Counted from the stretch's first letter, positions 19,086-28,234 are shown. The stretch is 64,000 bases of DNA from Porphyromonas canoris (GCF_000769115.1 NZ_JQZV01000003.1:286840-350839); one strand, 5' to 3'. Notes: generated from the letters alone by a model not told the origin. Program-made: numbers and translations.

Positions 19086-20507
19086 ATGCAAGATACCATG
19101 ACAAGAATCAGTAATACAACTACTCCGATGGAAGATAGATATGTCGCGCAATACATAGACTTCTATCGGAAATATAAGGATTTATGCAACTCCAACTCTC
19201 CGGGAGTGATGAATTTGAGGAGAGAAGAGGCATTGAATATTCTCGAACAGTATGGTCTTCCCAAGAGTTTGAGTGAAGACTACAAAAGATTCGATGTTCA
19301 AGCTATTTTAGAAAAAGATTGGGGTATAAAGCTTTCCACACTGAAAAATAAAGAAAATCCATACTGCTCTTGCCGTTGCAGCATGGGAGAGATAGCCCCT
19401 CTACGCTTCTACATGCACGATGATGAAGTGTACTCCATTCCTCAAGAAGATAGAGCAACACCGGATGGAAGCTATACCGAAGCCCTAAAGAAAGGTGTTT
19501 TTATAGGAAGCATAGTCGAATTTGCTGAGAAACATCCGGACATATTGCAGAAATACTACGGAAAGATAGCGGATATGGAGCGCAATACATTGGCGGCTCT
19601 CAATACTCTGTTTGCAAAAGACGTATTTGTTGTTCACATTCCTGAGAGTGTGGAGCTGGAGCAGACCATTCAGCTTATCATGCTTAGCGGTGGATATAAA
19701 AATGCACTGATTTCTTCCAGAGTGTTGGTGATCGTAGAAGATAAAGCAAAAGCCTCTCTTCTTATTTGTGATCATTCTGTTGCGGACTCTTCTTCTGTCA
19801 ATAATACCTTGTTGGAGGTTTATGTTGGAAACTCTGCCTCTTTCACTCTATACGATATGGAGGAGACACATGAGGATCACATCCGTATATCCAATGCACA
19901 CTACCATCTTGCTGCAAATGCCACGGCAAAGGTTTGTCCTCTGACATTGACCAATGGCAAGACACGTAATAATATCTATGGTTACATAGAGGGAGAACAC
20001 TCCAGCTTTACCGCTGCAGGTCTTGTCGTATTGGATGGTAGCAAGAGAGCGGACAACTATGTTTGGGTCAATCACTCAGTCCCTCACTGCCATAGTGATC
20101 AGCTGTTCAAGTACACTATGGATGATACCGCCGTAGGTAGTTTTACGGGAAGAATTTACGTGGCAAAGGATGCACAAAAAACGCAAGCTTACCAAAACAA
20201 TAGGGGATTGAATCTTTCAGGTAAAGCAACCATGTACTCGAAACCACAGTTAGAGATCTATGCGGATGATGTTAAGTGTTCTCATGGTATGACTGTCGGA
20301 CAGATAGATGATGGTGCTATTTTCTATATGCGTCAGCGTGGTATCCCTTATTGGGAGGCAAAGATGCTTTTGACCATAGCCTTTATGGCAGATGTGTTGG
20401 AGTATATAGATTTAGAGCCTTTACGCGAAAAGCTCCAAGATGTACTCGAACAGCGTTATAGAGGAGGAAATTCTTTTTGCCACAATCGTAAGAGTCTTCT
20501 ACAATAA
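19086..20507 (+). CDS. sufD: Fe-S cluster assembly protein SufD
   Basis: SufD (473 aa) is the partner of SufB and SufC. The C-terminal half is a beta-helix homologous to SufB: GSFTGRIYVAKDAQKTQAYQNNRGLNLS (about 346-373), then CSHGMTVGQIDDGAIFYMRQRGI with the conserved His, and the final helices AKMLLTIAFMADVL. A second in-frame ATG at codon 5 is also usable. In many Bacteroidetes sufS follows; here the next gene, 17 nt on, encodes a cation antiporter. Confidence 0.95.
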   Translation: MQDTMTRISNTTTPMEDRYVAQYIDFYRKYKDLCNSNSPGVMNLRREEALNILEQYGLPKSLSEDYKRFDVQAILEKDWGIKLSTLKNKENPYCSCRCSMGEIAPLRFYMHDDEVYSIPQEDRATPDGSYTEALKKGVFIGSIVEFAEKHPDILQKYYGKIADMERNTLAALNTLFAKDVFVVHIPESVELEQTIQLIMLSGGYKNALISSRVLVIVEDKAKASLLICDHSVADSSSVNNTLLEVYVGNSASFTLYDMEETHEDHIRISNAHYHLAANATAKVCPLTLTNGKTRNNIYGYIEGEHSSFTAAGLVVLDGSKRADNYVWVNHSVPHCHSDQLFKYTMDDTAVGSFTGRIYVAKDAQKTQAYQNNRGLNLSGKATMYSKPQLEIYADDVKCSHGMTVGQIDDGAIFYMRQRGIPYWEAKMLLTIAFMADVLEYIDLEPLREKLQDVLEQRYRGGNSFCHNRKSLLQ

Positions 20508-20524
20508 ATAGGTGAGATAGATCA

Positions 20525-21517
20525 ATGATACTGCAAATACTTTTATTGATAGCCGGAATCGTTCTTGTTGTGGTCGGAGCAAATGGACTTACAGAAGGGG
20601 CTTCTGCTGTTTCTAAACGGTTTAATATCTCCGATCTGGTGATAGGGCTTACCGTTGTTGCATTCGGTACATCGGCTCCGGAGCTGAGTGTAAGTATTAT
20701 CTCTGCTCTGAAAGGAAGTAACGATATTGCTCTTGGAAATGTAATGGGAAGTAATATCTTCAATATTCTGGTTATACTGGGGCTAACAGCTATTATTACT
20801 CCCGTAGCTATTGGTAAGACAACACGTAATAAGGAGATGCCTTTTGCTCTCTTTGCTGCTGTGTTGTTAGCCTTAATAGTTTGGGCACCTTGGGCTCCCG
20901 GTGCTGTCGAGGATGTTACTCGAATAGAAGGGTTGTTGCTGCTTATCATGGGTTTGGCGTTTGTTATATATACTGTATGGCTCTCTCAGCAGTACAGAAA
21001 GAGCAAGCTGAAAGAAGGAACAAAAGAAGATATTCCTTCTACCGAGTCTATTGTAATCATGCCTGTTTGGAAAAGTATAGTATATATCGTAGGAGGACTG
21101 GCTGCTCTGATATATGGTGGGCATTTGTTTGTAGAGGCTTCTACATTCATAGCCAAGAGCTTGGGTGTGAGTGAAGCAGTCATCGGACTTACTTTGGTTG
21201 CAGCCGGAACATCCTTGCCCGAATTGGCTACTTCTATTGTAGCTTCAATGAAAGGTAAACCTGAGATTGCAGTAGGGAATGTAGTCGGAAGCAATATCTT
21301 TAATATCTTCATTGTTTTAGGTACTTCGGCTGTTATCAAACCGATGTCGGGGCTCTCTTTCACCAACATAGATGTTTGGATGCAAATCCTTTCTATGGCA
21401 GCTGTCTGGATTTTTGCAAAGTTCTTGTTTCCGGGAGAGATCAAGCGTTGGCAAGGAGCAGTCCTGTTCCTTATATATGTGGCTTATACGCTCTATCTTA
21501 TTTACGCCGGAGCCTAA
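20525..21517 (+). CDS. Calcium/sodium antiporter (CaCA family, YrbG-like)
   Basis: A 330-aa inner-membrane exchanger with about ten transmembrane helices. It has the two inverted alpha-repeats of the Ca2+:cation antiporter family. The first is GTSAPELSVSIISAL with SNDIALGNVMGSNIFN (about 55-85). The second is GTSLPELATSIVASM with KPEIAVGNVVGSNIFN (about 225-260). The acidic and Ser/Asn residues in these repeats form the ion site. It lies 17 nt after sufD, probably as the last gene of the operon, and a strong terminator is found 130 nt downstream. Confidence 0.92.
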   Translation: MILQILLLIAGIVLVVVGANGLTEGASAVSKRFNISDLVIGLTVVAFGTSAPELSVSIISALKGSNDIALGNVMGSNIFNILVILGLTAIITPVAIGKTTRNKEMPFALFAAVLLALIVWAPWAPGAVEDVTRIEGLLLLIMGLAFVIYTVWLSQQYRKSKLKEGTKEDIPSTESIVIMPVWKSIVYIVGGLAALIYGGHLFVEASTFIAKSLGVSEAVIGLTLVAAGTSLPELATSIVASMKGKPEIAVGNVVGSNIFNIFIVLGTSAVIKPMSGLSFTNIDVWMQILSMAAVWIFAKFLFPGEIKRWQGAVLFLIYVAYTLYLIYAGA

Positions 21518-21646
21518 GATATTAATCGGCTAAAGAGATCGAGAAGGGATACCAAAAGATATGTGATAAGAAATCTTCCAGAACAGCTTTACAAGTTTTT
21601 TCTAACAGGTTAATAAGTTGGCGTAAAGCCCTGATATATTACGGAG

Positions 21647-21683
21647 CAAGGCTTGATTGGTATCAATCAAGCCTTGTTTTTTT
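21647..21683 (+). terminator. Strong terminator after the suf/antiporter operon
   Basis: A perfect 13-bp stem CAAGGCTTGATTG / CAATCAAGCCTTG with GTAT tetraloop is followed by seven Ts (21677-21683). The right arm doubles as the first unit of the degenerate 22-bp series. Confidence 0.88.
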
Positions 21684-21776
21684 GTCATCAAGGCTTGGTT
21701 CTTAAGATTTCAAGCCTGCTTTTAATTTTTTATCATGGTTGCCTCGTTTTTTGATCATGTTAAATCTTTTTTCTCA
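21667..21776 (+). repeat. Degenerate 22-bp repeat units (TCAAGGCTTG family)
   Basis: Starts of TCAAGCC/TCAAGGC/TCATGG-type units are at 21667, 21688, 21710, 21733 and 21755, at spacings of 21, 22, 23 and 22. Units read TCAAGGCTTGG or TCAAGCCTGC followed by T-rich DNA, the same family as 10939-11026. Confidence 0.55.
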
Positions 21777-21823
21777 ATACCTTAAATCGACTTTTCTTCT
21801 CCCGAAACATTGTTCTAAAAAGT

Positions 21824-23380
21824 TTACAGATCAAGTCCTCTGCCTTGTTTCCGGTTTTTAATGAATGGAGATAAGATCAGACTCAGTGCCACTCCGCCCA
21901 ATAATCCTCCTATATGCGCCGCATTATCTATACCGGGAGTCATTCCTACCAACAGGTTTGCACCAACGAAGATTGCCGATTCTATCAACAGAGATTTTGC
22001 GGAAGTCGATGAAAAAGTTTTGGTCAGTATTAGGGTGATAAAAGCTCCGTACAGACCGAATATAGCACCGGAAGCTCCAATACCCACGACCGGAGGAGTG
22101 TGCCACAGTACACTTGTTATGCTCCCAATAAGCCCCGAAAGCAGATAGATAAACAGATATTGAGAACGCGTTATTCTATTTTCAATGTCTATACCAATGA
22201 TGGCAAGACAGACTGTATTGGCTATCAGGTGTGTTATACCACTGTGCAGGAAAATGCTTGTAAGCAGTCGCCACCACTCTCCATCACGCACCATGGGACC
22301 ATAGCAAGCACCCCAATGTATCAGATCATCTGCCTGAAAAGAGAAAAATCCCGCTCCGAAAAACATCATCAACAGAAATACCGCAATGTTGATGTAGATA
22401 AGAATAGGCGTAATAAAGAAGCCTTTGTGAGGTATTGCGGAGAGGAGGTTTTCTTTCCATATTATCTGTTCCATCTTATCCGGTTTCCCGGCTTTGATTC
22501 TCTTTAACTCCTTGTCATCTACTTTGGGTATGATGGACATCAGGAGCCATAACAGCGTTACGATGAGAACAGCCGTCAGCAGACGTTTCAGGTTATCCCC
22601 GTTTCTATGTTCGTATGGTTCACTCATGCCCACCAATATCACAGCGTCAGATATGCCAAGATCATTCCGGTTGAGAAGACTTTGGAAGTTCTTGAAATCT
22701 TCGGATGTTTTACCAATTCGTTCAAAGCAGGGGAATGAGAAAAAATCCTTTTGTTCTACTTGAATCCAGTTCTGTCTGATGAATTGATTGAATGCCTCTT
22801 CCTTTCTTTCATGGCTCATTCTGTTGGAAACACGATCTCTATAAGAGATACCCAGCCATGCGGAAGGAGTATGAGAAGAAACATCTGTCGAGGTTTTGTA
22901 TATGGGCATGAGAACATACAGATACATATTGAAATGTTCCGAGTTTCTCCCGCTTATGTCATACGTGGCGTGATAGTATTTGGCTTTTGTATTGATATGA
23001 TATGAGTCGATGTTGTAGTATTTGGTAGATTCATGCGCATGAATTTCTTCGACGGAGGGTAGTGTGGTCAGCTTACCGGTAGCTGTAACCATATATTTCT
23101 GTGCGATTATGGTAGGAATTGTCAGACTGATCCATGCAATGAGAGAATAGATGAAAGGCACTCGTAAGCGCAATGCTTTGACTTTGGTATGGATGAAGAG
23201 TCTTGTTACTATTCCGGCAAGTATAATAGGCAGAAGTGTTTCTGTGATGTTCTCATTCAGCTGAAAGATTCCGAGCTTGATAAACAGAGTCCAATGCACG
23301 AACGAGTAGCCGATCATCAGTCCGATGAGGGCTGTTAAGAAGGGTTTGAAAACGATGTTCAGTTTTTCTCTTATCGCCAT
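21824..23380 (-). CDS. Rhomboid family intramembrane serine protease with long N-terminal region
   Basis: A 518-aa membrane protein. The C-terminal ~200 residues are a rhomboid domain: GEWWRLLTSIFLHSGITHLIANT (about 357-380, with the W-R and H-x-x-x-H-x-x-x-N elements), the catalytic serine in GASGAIFG (about 435-442), and the catalytic histidine in AAHIGGLLGG (about 485-494). The first ~300 residues hold several membrane spans and a large soluble loop (about 100-270) that I do not recognise. Rhomboids cut transmembrane substrates inside the membrane; the substrate here is unknown. It is convergent with the antiporter gene. Confidence 0.88.
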   Translation of the reverse strand: MAIREKLNIVFKPFLTALIGLMIGYSFVHWTLFIKLGIFQLNENITETLLPIILAGIVTRLFIHTKVKALRLRVPFIYSLIAWISLTIPTIIAQKYMVTATGKLTTLPSVEEIHAHESTKYYNIDSYHINTKAKYYHATYDISGRNSEHFNMYLYVLMPIYKTSTDVSSHTPSAWLGISYRDRVSNRMSHERKEEAFNQFIRQNWIQVEQKDFFSFPCFERIGKTSEDFKNFQSLLNRNDLGISDAVILVGMSEPYEHRNGDNLKRLLTAVLIVTLLWLLMSIIPKVDDKELKRIKAGKPDKMEQIIWKENLLSAIPHKGFFITPILIYINIAVFLLMMFFGAGFFSFQADDLIHWGACYGPMVRDGEWWRLLTSIFLHSGITHLIANTVCLAIIGIDIENRITRSQYLFIYLLSGLIGSITSVLWHTPPVVGIGASGAIFGLYGAFITLILTKTFSSTSAKSLLIESAIFVGANLLVGMTPGIDNAAHIGGLLGGVALSLILSPFIKNRKQGRGLDL

Positions 23381-23526
23381 GGCTTTATGTATAGCATCTT
23401 ATCGAGATAGCGAGAGTCGGTGAAGTATCTGTTTTTGCTCTCAAGTATCTTGCCGGCTCTTTATGTGTTGTGAGTACATTAAGGTCTTAAAGCCTCTTAT
23501 CTGTTTCCCCTTTACGGCATTATGAA

Positions 23527-25491
23527 CTATATAGAGCAGTCGTAATACAAATAATATTTTTCTCTATTTATACTTAACCTTAGCCCAAAAGTAACCGTTT
23601 TGCTCTCCATGAAAAGGTCTCTAAAATCTTTGTTGTTGAAGATCTTTTGGTGTAGTTGTAACAGCAGGTTTGAGTTTGTAAAATGGACTCCATTCTCTGC
23701 TTTTATTATAATGTCAACTTCTTTACCGTCCGGATCTTCGACACATATAGCTATTTCAGGTTTTACTAATGAAATCCTTGATAGATACTGATCCGCCTGT
23801 TGGGGAGTCATAACATCGGAATTTTCTTTGTAAAACGTCTCTCTTACATCTCTCTCCGTGAATAGATTTTTGTCGCCCAATGTCCACTTTATGTCGTTAA
23901 GAAGATTGATGAACAGCCTTTTCTCTTCTGTATCGAATATGACATAGTTTTCAAACTCATCGCATCCCATAACGTTGTTCAGGGAGTTGATAAGCCTTCT
24001 TTTTGCTTCCGGTGTATCTTCTATGATACCAAAATGATACATATCACAGCCGGTCTCTAAAGAAAAAAGCAAGTAGCCCTTTTTTCTGATAGGACCGGCA
24101 TAGAGAATAACCCTGTCATACGGATTGACATCTTCATGATCCTGGAAGAATATTTCATCCAAAGTAAACCCATCATTGGATTTTTCTTCTGCTATATAGG
24201 ATAATCCGTGTTTTGACAGCAGTGCATCTAACAGATATTCGATACCAATATCATTATCATTGTCGAAAAACATCAAATGATCGTTCTTGAAGAGCTGCCA
24301 ATCTAAGACTTTTGTTCCTATGATGTTCATCATCATATTGTCAATATCGTAGACGCCGATAGCATTGTAAAACTCTTTTGCAACTTCTCGAACCTTCCTT
24401 TCATGACGAATATCTTCTTCATAACGACCTATCAAATCCGCACTAAACGGCACTAATTCAAAACCTAAGCTTGTCTCAATTTTGGAGAGATGTTTTTCTT
24501 GGGTAAGTAAAATCATGGTTTCTTCCAAAAGGTTATCTTTGATCAGGAGCCACAGGTAATACCCTTTCTGCTTAAGAATGTCTGAAGCATGGTTTAGCAA
24601 GTCAAAATGGTCTGAGCACACCTTTTGAGTGTTAAAAACCATATTCGTTCTTTTCTCCAACCATTCGATAATACCGGCAAACGAAAGCTTTCTTAGTGTT
24701 ATTCCGAGAGATTGTCTCACCAAAAGCGTGTAGAAAAAATCTTGAAAAGAGAGTGCATCATGCGCCAAAGGATATTCTTCTCTTTTTTCTGTGTTCAAAG
24801 CAAAATATTGCTTCGCATAGGATATGAACCCCTCTTTATCTTCTGTCGGACAAAAATGAGCTGCAATATTCTCCATAAATGACAGGTAACCGAGCTTATT
24901 CATCTTCAGAAGCATCTGATATTTAAGATGAGTGAATAAAAGATGATATGCTGCTCTCAGCTCCGCCATACCTTTTATTCCCAGCTTTATACCTTTGGTC
25001 TTACGGAGGTTATTGGCTACGTCATGTCTGTTGGTGACGGAAACTTTATTCTGTCTTAAGTCAAGCCCTTCTTTCGTCAAAGAGAGAAAATAATTGTCAG
25101 GCTTCTTACTGTGATAAAAAGCCAGCTGCAATGGTGTAAGATAAAGGGAAGAGGGGCTCTCTTCTTCATTTTTATACCGCCATCCTGCATAGTTTTCTCC
25201 AAAGAGAACCTGTGCTGTATCAAGCGTAGATAGTGAAACTCCGGAAAGTATTCCTTTTAGTTCTAACATCTCAAGCATCTTGGGAATAGAAAAACAGACT
25301 ATTTCTTCTTCCGTATATATGCCCATTTTATGAAGACGCTTGGTCATTAAGATAATGTTATCGAAAAACTCTTTTGGGAAATCTTTAGGGTTAGCCGATT
25401 TTCCCATTATCTTATATTCTGAATAAAAGGCAATTGGAAGGAATTCTCTTTTAGTGGTCCTACTAAATATGTCGAATATTTTCATTGGCAT
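23527..25491 (-). CDS. Hypothetical protein, 654 aa, unrecognised
   Basis: I do not recognise a family. The protein has no signal peptide, no transmembrane segment and no obvious catalytic motif; it is predicted soluble and rich in Leu, Lys, Glu and Phe. The N-terminal ~300 residues look all-helical. A middle part (about 370-520) with FFDNDNDIGIEYLLDALLSKHG and YAGPIRKKGYLLFSLETGCDMYHFGI alternates like an alpha/beta domain. The last ~50 residues end FGLRLSINREKYYLYYDC. A second Met at codon 3 could be the start. It is monocistronic, with a -7 box at 25538-25545 and a 22-bp repeat array starting about 45 bp upstream of that box. Confidence 0.8.
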   Translation of the reverse strand: MPMKIFDIFSRTTKREFLPIAFYSEYKIMGKSANPKDFPKEFFDNIILMTKRLHKMGIYTEEEIVCFSIPKMLEMLELKGILSGVSLSTLDTAQVLFGENYAGWRYKNEEESPSSLYLTPLQLAFYHSKKPDNYFLSLTKEGLDLRQNKVSVTNRHDVANNLRKTKGIKLGIKGMAELRAAYHLLFTHLKYQMLLKMNKLGYLSFMENIAAHFCPTEDKEGFISYAKQYFALNTEKREEYPLAHDALSFQDFFYTLLVRQSLGITLRKLSFAGIIEWLEKRTNMVFNTQKVCSDHFDLLNHASDILKQKGYYLWLLIKDNLLEETMILLTQEKHLSKIETSLGFELVPFSADLIGRYEEDIRHERKVREVAKEFYNAIGVYDIDNMMMNIIGTKVLDWQLFKNDHLMFFDNDNDIGIEYLLDALLSKHGLSYIAEEKSNDGFTLDEIFFQDHEDVNPYDRVILYAGPIRKKGYLLFSLETGCDMYHFGIIEDTPEAKRRLINSLNNVMGCDEFENYVIFDTEEKRLFINLLNDIKWTLGDKNLFTERDVRETFYKENSDVMTPQQADQYLSRISLVKPEIAICVEDPDGKEVDIIIKAENGVHFTNSNLLLQLHQKIFNNKDFRDLFMESKTVTFGLRLSINREKYYLYYDCSI

Positions 25492-25537
25492 TCAAGGTGA
25501 TATGTTCTTCTTGAAGAGTATAATCTCCACAAGAATA

Positions 25538-25545
25538 CAAAATTA
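25538..25545 (-). promoter_or_regulatory. -7 box for the 654-aa gene
   Basis: The minus strand reads TAATTTTG (TAnnTTTG), giving a leader of about 43 nt. The GCACTAAAGG array begins 43 bp upstream of it. Confidence 0.5.
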
Positions 25546-25588
25546 AAAGTGTCGATCCAAGAAAAATGATTTGTTTTTCTTCCCGAAA

Positions 25589-25895
25589 GCACTAAAGGTT
25601 TCTGGGAAAAGCACTAAAGGTTTCTGGGAAAAGCACTAAAGGTTTCGGGGAAAAGCACTAAAGGTTTCGGGGAAAAGCACTAAAGGTTTCTTTGAAAAGC
25701 ACTAAAGGTTTCGGGGAAAAGCACTAAAGGTTTCGGGGAAAAGCACTAAAGGTTTCTTTGAAAAGCACTAAAGGTTTCTGGAAAAAGCACTAAAGGTTTT
25801 GGAGAAAAGCACTAAAGGTTTCTGGAAAAAGCACTAAAGGTTTTGGAGAAAAGCACTAAAGGTTTCGGGGAAAGTACCTAATCTTTTTAGAATAA
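25589..25895 (+). repeat. 22-bp tandem repeat array, 13 + 1 units
   Basis: Thirteen units with core GCACTAAAGGTTTC start at 25589 and every 22 nt to 25853. One GTACCTAATCTTTTT unit follows at 25874. The order, GCACTAAAGG units and then GTACCTAATC, is the same as at 501-1005. Every unit has the C of GCACTAAA. It sits between rpsP and the 654-aa gene. Confidence 0.95.
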
Positions 25896-25937
25896 AAAAA
25901 GAGGCTGCACCAAACTTGCATTTGATACAGCCTCTTT
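25893..25937 (-). terminator. Terminator after rpsP
   Basis: In the minus-strand RNA AAAGAGGCTG pairs with CAGCCTCTTT (25898-25907 with 25928-25937). Inner pairing of ATCAAA with TTTGGT supports it, and a run of Us follows into 25893. It lies 70 nt beyond the rpsP stop. Confidence 0.85.
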
Positions 25938-26007
25938 GTGGCTCTATTTATTTAGAATAGCTTCTATTCTCTAAATAGCTTCGAGTGTTGAGAGATAAAC
26001 TCTGAGA

Positions 26008-26583
26008 TTAAGCTTCTGCAGGAGCTTCTTCTTCAGCAGCAGCCACTTCTTCTGTTGTGCCTTCTGCTTCAGCTGCGGCTTCTTCAGCAGCAGCTTTTGC
26101 TGCTTCTTGTTTAGCCTTTTCTTCTGCAGCCTTCTTCTCTCTTAGAGCTTCGGCTTTAGCCTTGTTTACTTCTTTTTCTGCTTCAAGACGTTGCTTTGCT
26201 TCAGCGTTCTTTGCTTCCACAAGCTTTTGTCGCTCTGCTTGGAAGCCTTTTACCTTTGCTTCTTTCCAAGCGTCAAAACGTCTTTGTGCTTCTTCGAGAG
26301 TAAACTTCTCTTTCTTAACACCACCAAGGAGGTGCTTCATGAGCAGAACACCTTCTCTTGAGAGGATGTTTCTTGTAGTGTCTGTAGGTTGTGCGCCTAC
26401 GTTCAGCCAATACAATGCTCTTTCAAAGTTCAAATCCACTGTAGCAGGATTGGTATTTGGGTTGTAAGTACCCAAACGCTCAATGAATTTACCGTCACGC
26501 GGTGCTCTGCTATCTGCCACCACGATTCTGTAGAAGGGATAACCCTTGCGACCGTGTCTTTGCAATCTAATCTTAGTTGCCAT
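26008..26583 (-). CDS. rpsP: 30S ribosomal protein S16 with Ala/Glu-rich C-terminal extension
   Basis: S16 (191 aa) is a small-subunit assembly protein. The conserved core is at the N-terminus: [41 protein letters not shown] (residues 2-42). The core ends near 85. The remaining ~100 residues are a Lys/Glu helix and then a low-complexity Ala/Glu tail. E. coli S16 is only ~82 aa; the extension is common in Bacteroidetes. The gene has its own promoter, a leader hairpin and a terminator, so it is transcribed alone. Confidence 0.97.
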   Translation of the reverse strand: MATKIRLQRHGRKGYPFYRIVVADSRAPRDGKFIERLGTYNPNTNPATVDLNFERALYWLNVGAQPTDTTRNILSREGVLLMKHLLGGVKKEKFTLEEAQRRFDAWKEAKVKGFQAERQKLVEAKNAEAKQRLEAEKEVNKAKAEALREKKAAEEKAKQEAAKAAAEEAAAEAEGTTEEVAAAEEEAPAEA

Positions 26584-26625
26584 TAATTTTGAAAATTAAG
26601 AATGTGAATAATTGATTTGTACGGC

Positions 26626-26658
26626 TTCCTCCCGTGAGCTACGCGTAACTCGGAGGAA
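26626..26658 (-). promoter_or_regulatory. Leader hairpin in the rpsP 5' UTR
   Basis: In the RNA TTCCTCC pairs with GGAGGAA (26658-26652 with 26632-26626). A GAG/CTC pair lies inside, and TACGCGTA is at the apex. It begins about 5 nt after the predicted transcription start and has no U-run. It may be a stability element or a binding site for autoregulation; neither is shown. Confidence 0.45.
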
Positions 26659-26666
26659 ATCAGGCA

Positions 26667-26674
26667 CAAAGGTA
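26667..26674 (-). promoter_or_regulatory. -7 box for rpsP
   Basis: The minus strand reads TACCTTTG (TAnnTTTG). The start would be near 26663 with an ~80-nt leader. The box lies 13 bp beyond the tolC stop codon. Confidence 0.55.
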
Positions 26675-26686
26675 CGTTTTTAATTT

Positions 26687-28234
26687 TTATTCTGCAAGAG
26701 AAAGATCTATCACTCCCGTATTGAAGTATTTAAGGGTGATGGTACGCATCAAGCGGTTGTAGATAGCTCGGATATGCGTGGCTTTTGCTTCGGCATATTT
26801 ATTCTTGACGATCTCCCATTCGTAGCTGCTAATCCTCCCCGCATCAAACTCCAATCCTGCAAGGCGAAGACTCTCTTCGGCATATTCTTCGTTGGATTTG
26901 GCTTGCTTGTGCTGTTCGATGGATTTGTTCAGGTCTATTTTTGCCAGAGATATGTTTTGCTCTTCTTCTGCCTGCTTTATTTTCAGGTCGTTCTCCATCT
27001 GCCGTTTTTGCAGAGTTGCACGCTTGATACCGCTTCTGATCTGTCCTTTTGAGAATATCGGGATGTTTAGAGACAGTCCTATGTATGTACGTCCGTTGCT
27101 TTTCATCTGATCTGCAAACGGGATGTTCACTCCTTTGAGATTCTTATCGAGAGAGAAGTAGTATCCGTTGCTGTATCCGGCATTCATGGAGAGTGAGGGC
27201 CAAAGAGCGGCTTTTGCGCGTTTGATGTCATATTCGGCTTTGTCTACTTCTCCTTGTGCTAGAGCGATGGTGGGGGAGACCCAGTTGAAGTTTTTTGTCT
27301 CTGCATCGCTCAGGAGAAGACGTCCGAGGATTTCTTCGGCAGAAGTGGTCGCGATGTCGATGTTGGGATCTTTGCCTGCTCCCATGTCGAAGAGAAGGTT
27401 GGCTTTAGCTCTTTCTGCATCGGCTTTGGTTTCTGCTACGCTCAACTTGTCCGATCCTGCTTGGGTTTGGAGTTCCATCAGCTTGGATTCCGGGAGCTTT
27501 CCTGCCTTCACGCGAGCTTCTGTTTCGTTCAGGTTTTTCATTGTCAGTGCAAGGCGTTCTTCCGCAACCTGTACGATCTCTTTGGCAAGAAGCAGGTTGA
27601 TGTAGCCTTCCACTATTTTTAGGGCAACTCTGTCTTCTGCTTCTCGTATGATGAATGGTGTCTGCTCGTGTGCGAGCTTGCTTTTCTTGTAGTGATACCA
27701 TTTGGCTCCACCTTCAAACAGCGACAGACCGGCTCCTATGGAGAATGACGTGTTACCGGAGCTGACATCTCTGAACACTCCCGATTTATCTTGAGAGCGT
27801 CCGAAGGAGAGGGCTTCTCCCACAGACCCGCCAAGATTGGGGGTGAATGCCATCTTGGAGTCTTTCAGTTCGATCTCGATGGCATCTATCCTGTTTTGAA
27901 GGTTTATCAACATAGGGCTGTGCTGCTTGGCATATTCGATACATTCCGACAGCTTTTTCTCCTGAGCTTCTGCCCGATTCAGGGGTAAAAACAGAGCCAA
28001 AATAAGGGAGAAAAATGGCAGGTATAAAGGTCTCTTAAAAAAGCAATAAAGGTTTCTTGAAAAAGCACTAAAGGTTTCTTGAAAAAGCACTAAAGGTTTT
28101 TGAAGAAAGCAATAAAGCTTTTTGGAGAAAGCTCTAAAGCTTTTTGAGGAAAGCAATAAAGAGCTCTTGAAAAGGGGGCGAGGTTTTTTGGAAAAAGGAG
28201 CGTTGGTCTCTCTGAAAAGGTATGTCGGTTTCAT
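26687..28234 (-). CDS. TolC family outer-membrane efflux protein with repeat-encoded N-terminus
   Basis: A 515-aa outer-membrane channel of the TolC family, last gene of the ABC efflux operon, 18 nt after the adaptor gene. The mature part has two TolC repeats rich in long coiled helices, for example LVEGYINLLLAKEIVQVAEERLALT-like and SLAKIDLNKSIEQHKQAKSNEEY segments. A Sec-type signal (YLPFFSLILALFLPL, cleavage near Ala90) starts only at residue 71. Residues 1-71 are encoded by ten 22-bp repeat units (28021-28240). The ATG at 28234 is the only ATG before the signal peptide. If a GTG (codon 49) or TTG were used, the extension would be shorter. Confidence 0.85.
   Translation of the reverse strand: MKPTYLFRETNAPFSKKPRPLFKSSLLLSSKSFRAFSKKLYCFLQKPLVLFQETFSAFSRNLYCFFKRPLYLPFFSLILALFLPLNRAEAQEKKLSECIEYAKQHSPMLINLQNRIDAIEIELKDSKMAFTPNLGGSVGEALSFGRSQDKSGVFRDVSSGNTSFSIGAGLSLFEGGAKWYHYKKSKLAHEQTPFIIREAEDRVALKIVEGYINLLLAKEIVQVAEERLALTMKNLNETEARVKAGKLPESKLMELQTQAGSDKLSVAETKADAERAKANLLFDMGAGKDPNIDIATTSAEEILGRLLLSDAETKNFNWVSPTIALAQGEVDKAEYDIKRAKAALWPSLSMNAGYSNGYYFSLDKNLKGVNIPFADQMKSNGRTYIGLSLNIPIFSKGQIRSGIKRATLQKRQMENDLKIKQAEEEQNISLAKIDLNKSIEQHKQAKSNEEYAEESLRLAGLEFDAGRISSYEWEIVKNKYAEAKATHIRAIYNRLMRTITLKYFNTGVIDLSLAE

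Larger units (their letters stand above)
21518..21823 (+). other. Intergenic region between the antiporter and rhomboid genes
   Basis: These 306 bp lie between convergent genes. They contain the terminator at 21647-21683 and about five degenerate 22-bp units (21667-21776). Nothing else could be recognised. Confidence 0.75.
25492..26007 (-). other. Intergenic region between rpsP and the 654-aa gene
   Basis: These 516 bp contain the promoter of the downstream gene (25538-25545), the second 22-bp array (25589-25895) and the rpsP terminator (25893-25937). No ORF of interest is seen. Confidence 0.85.
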
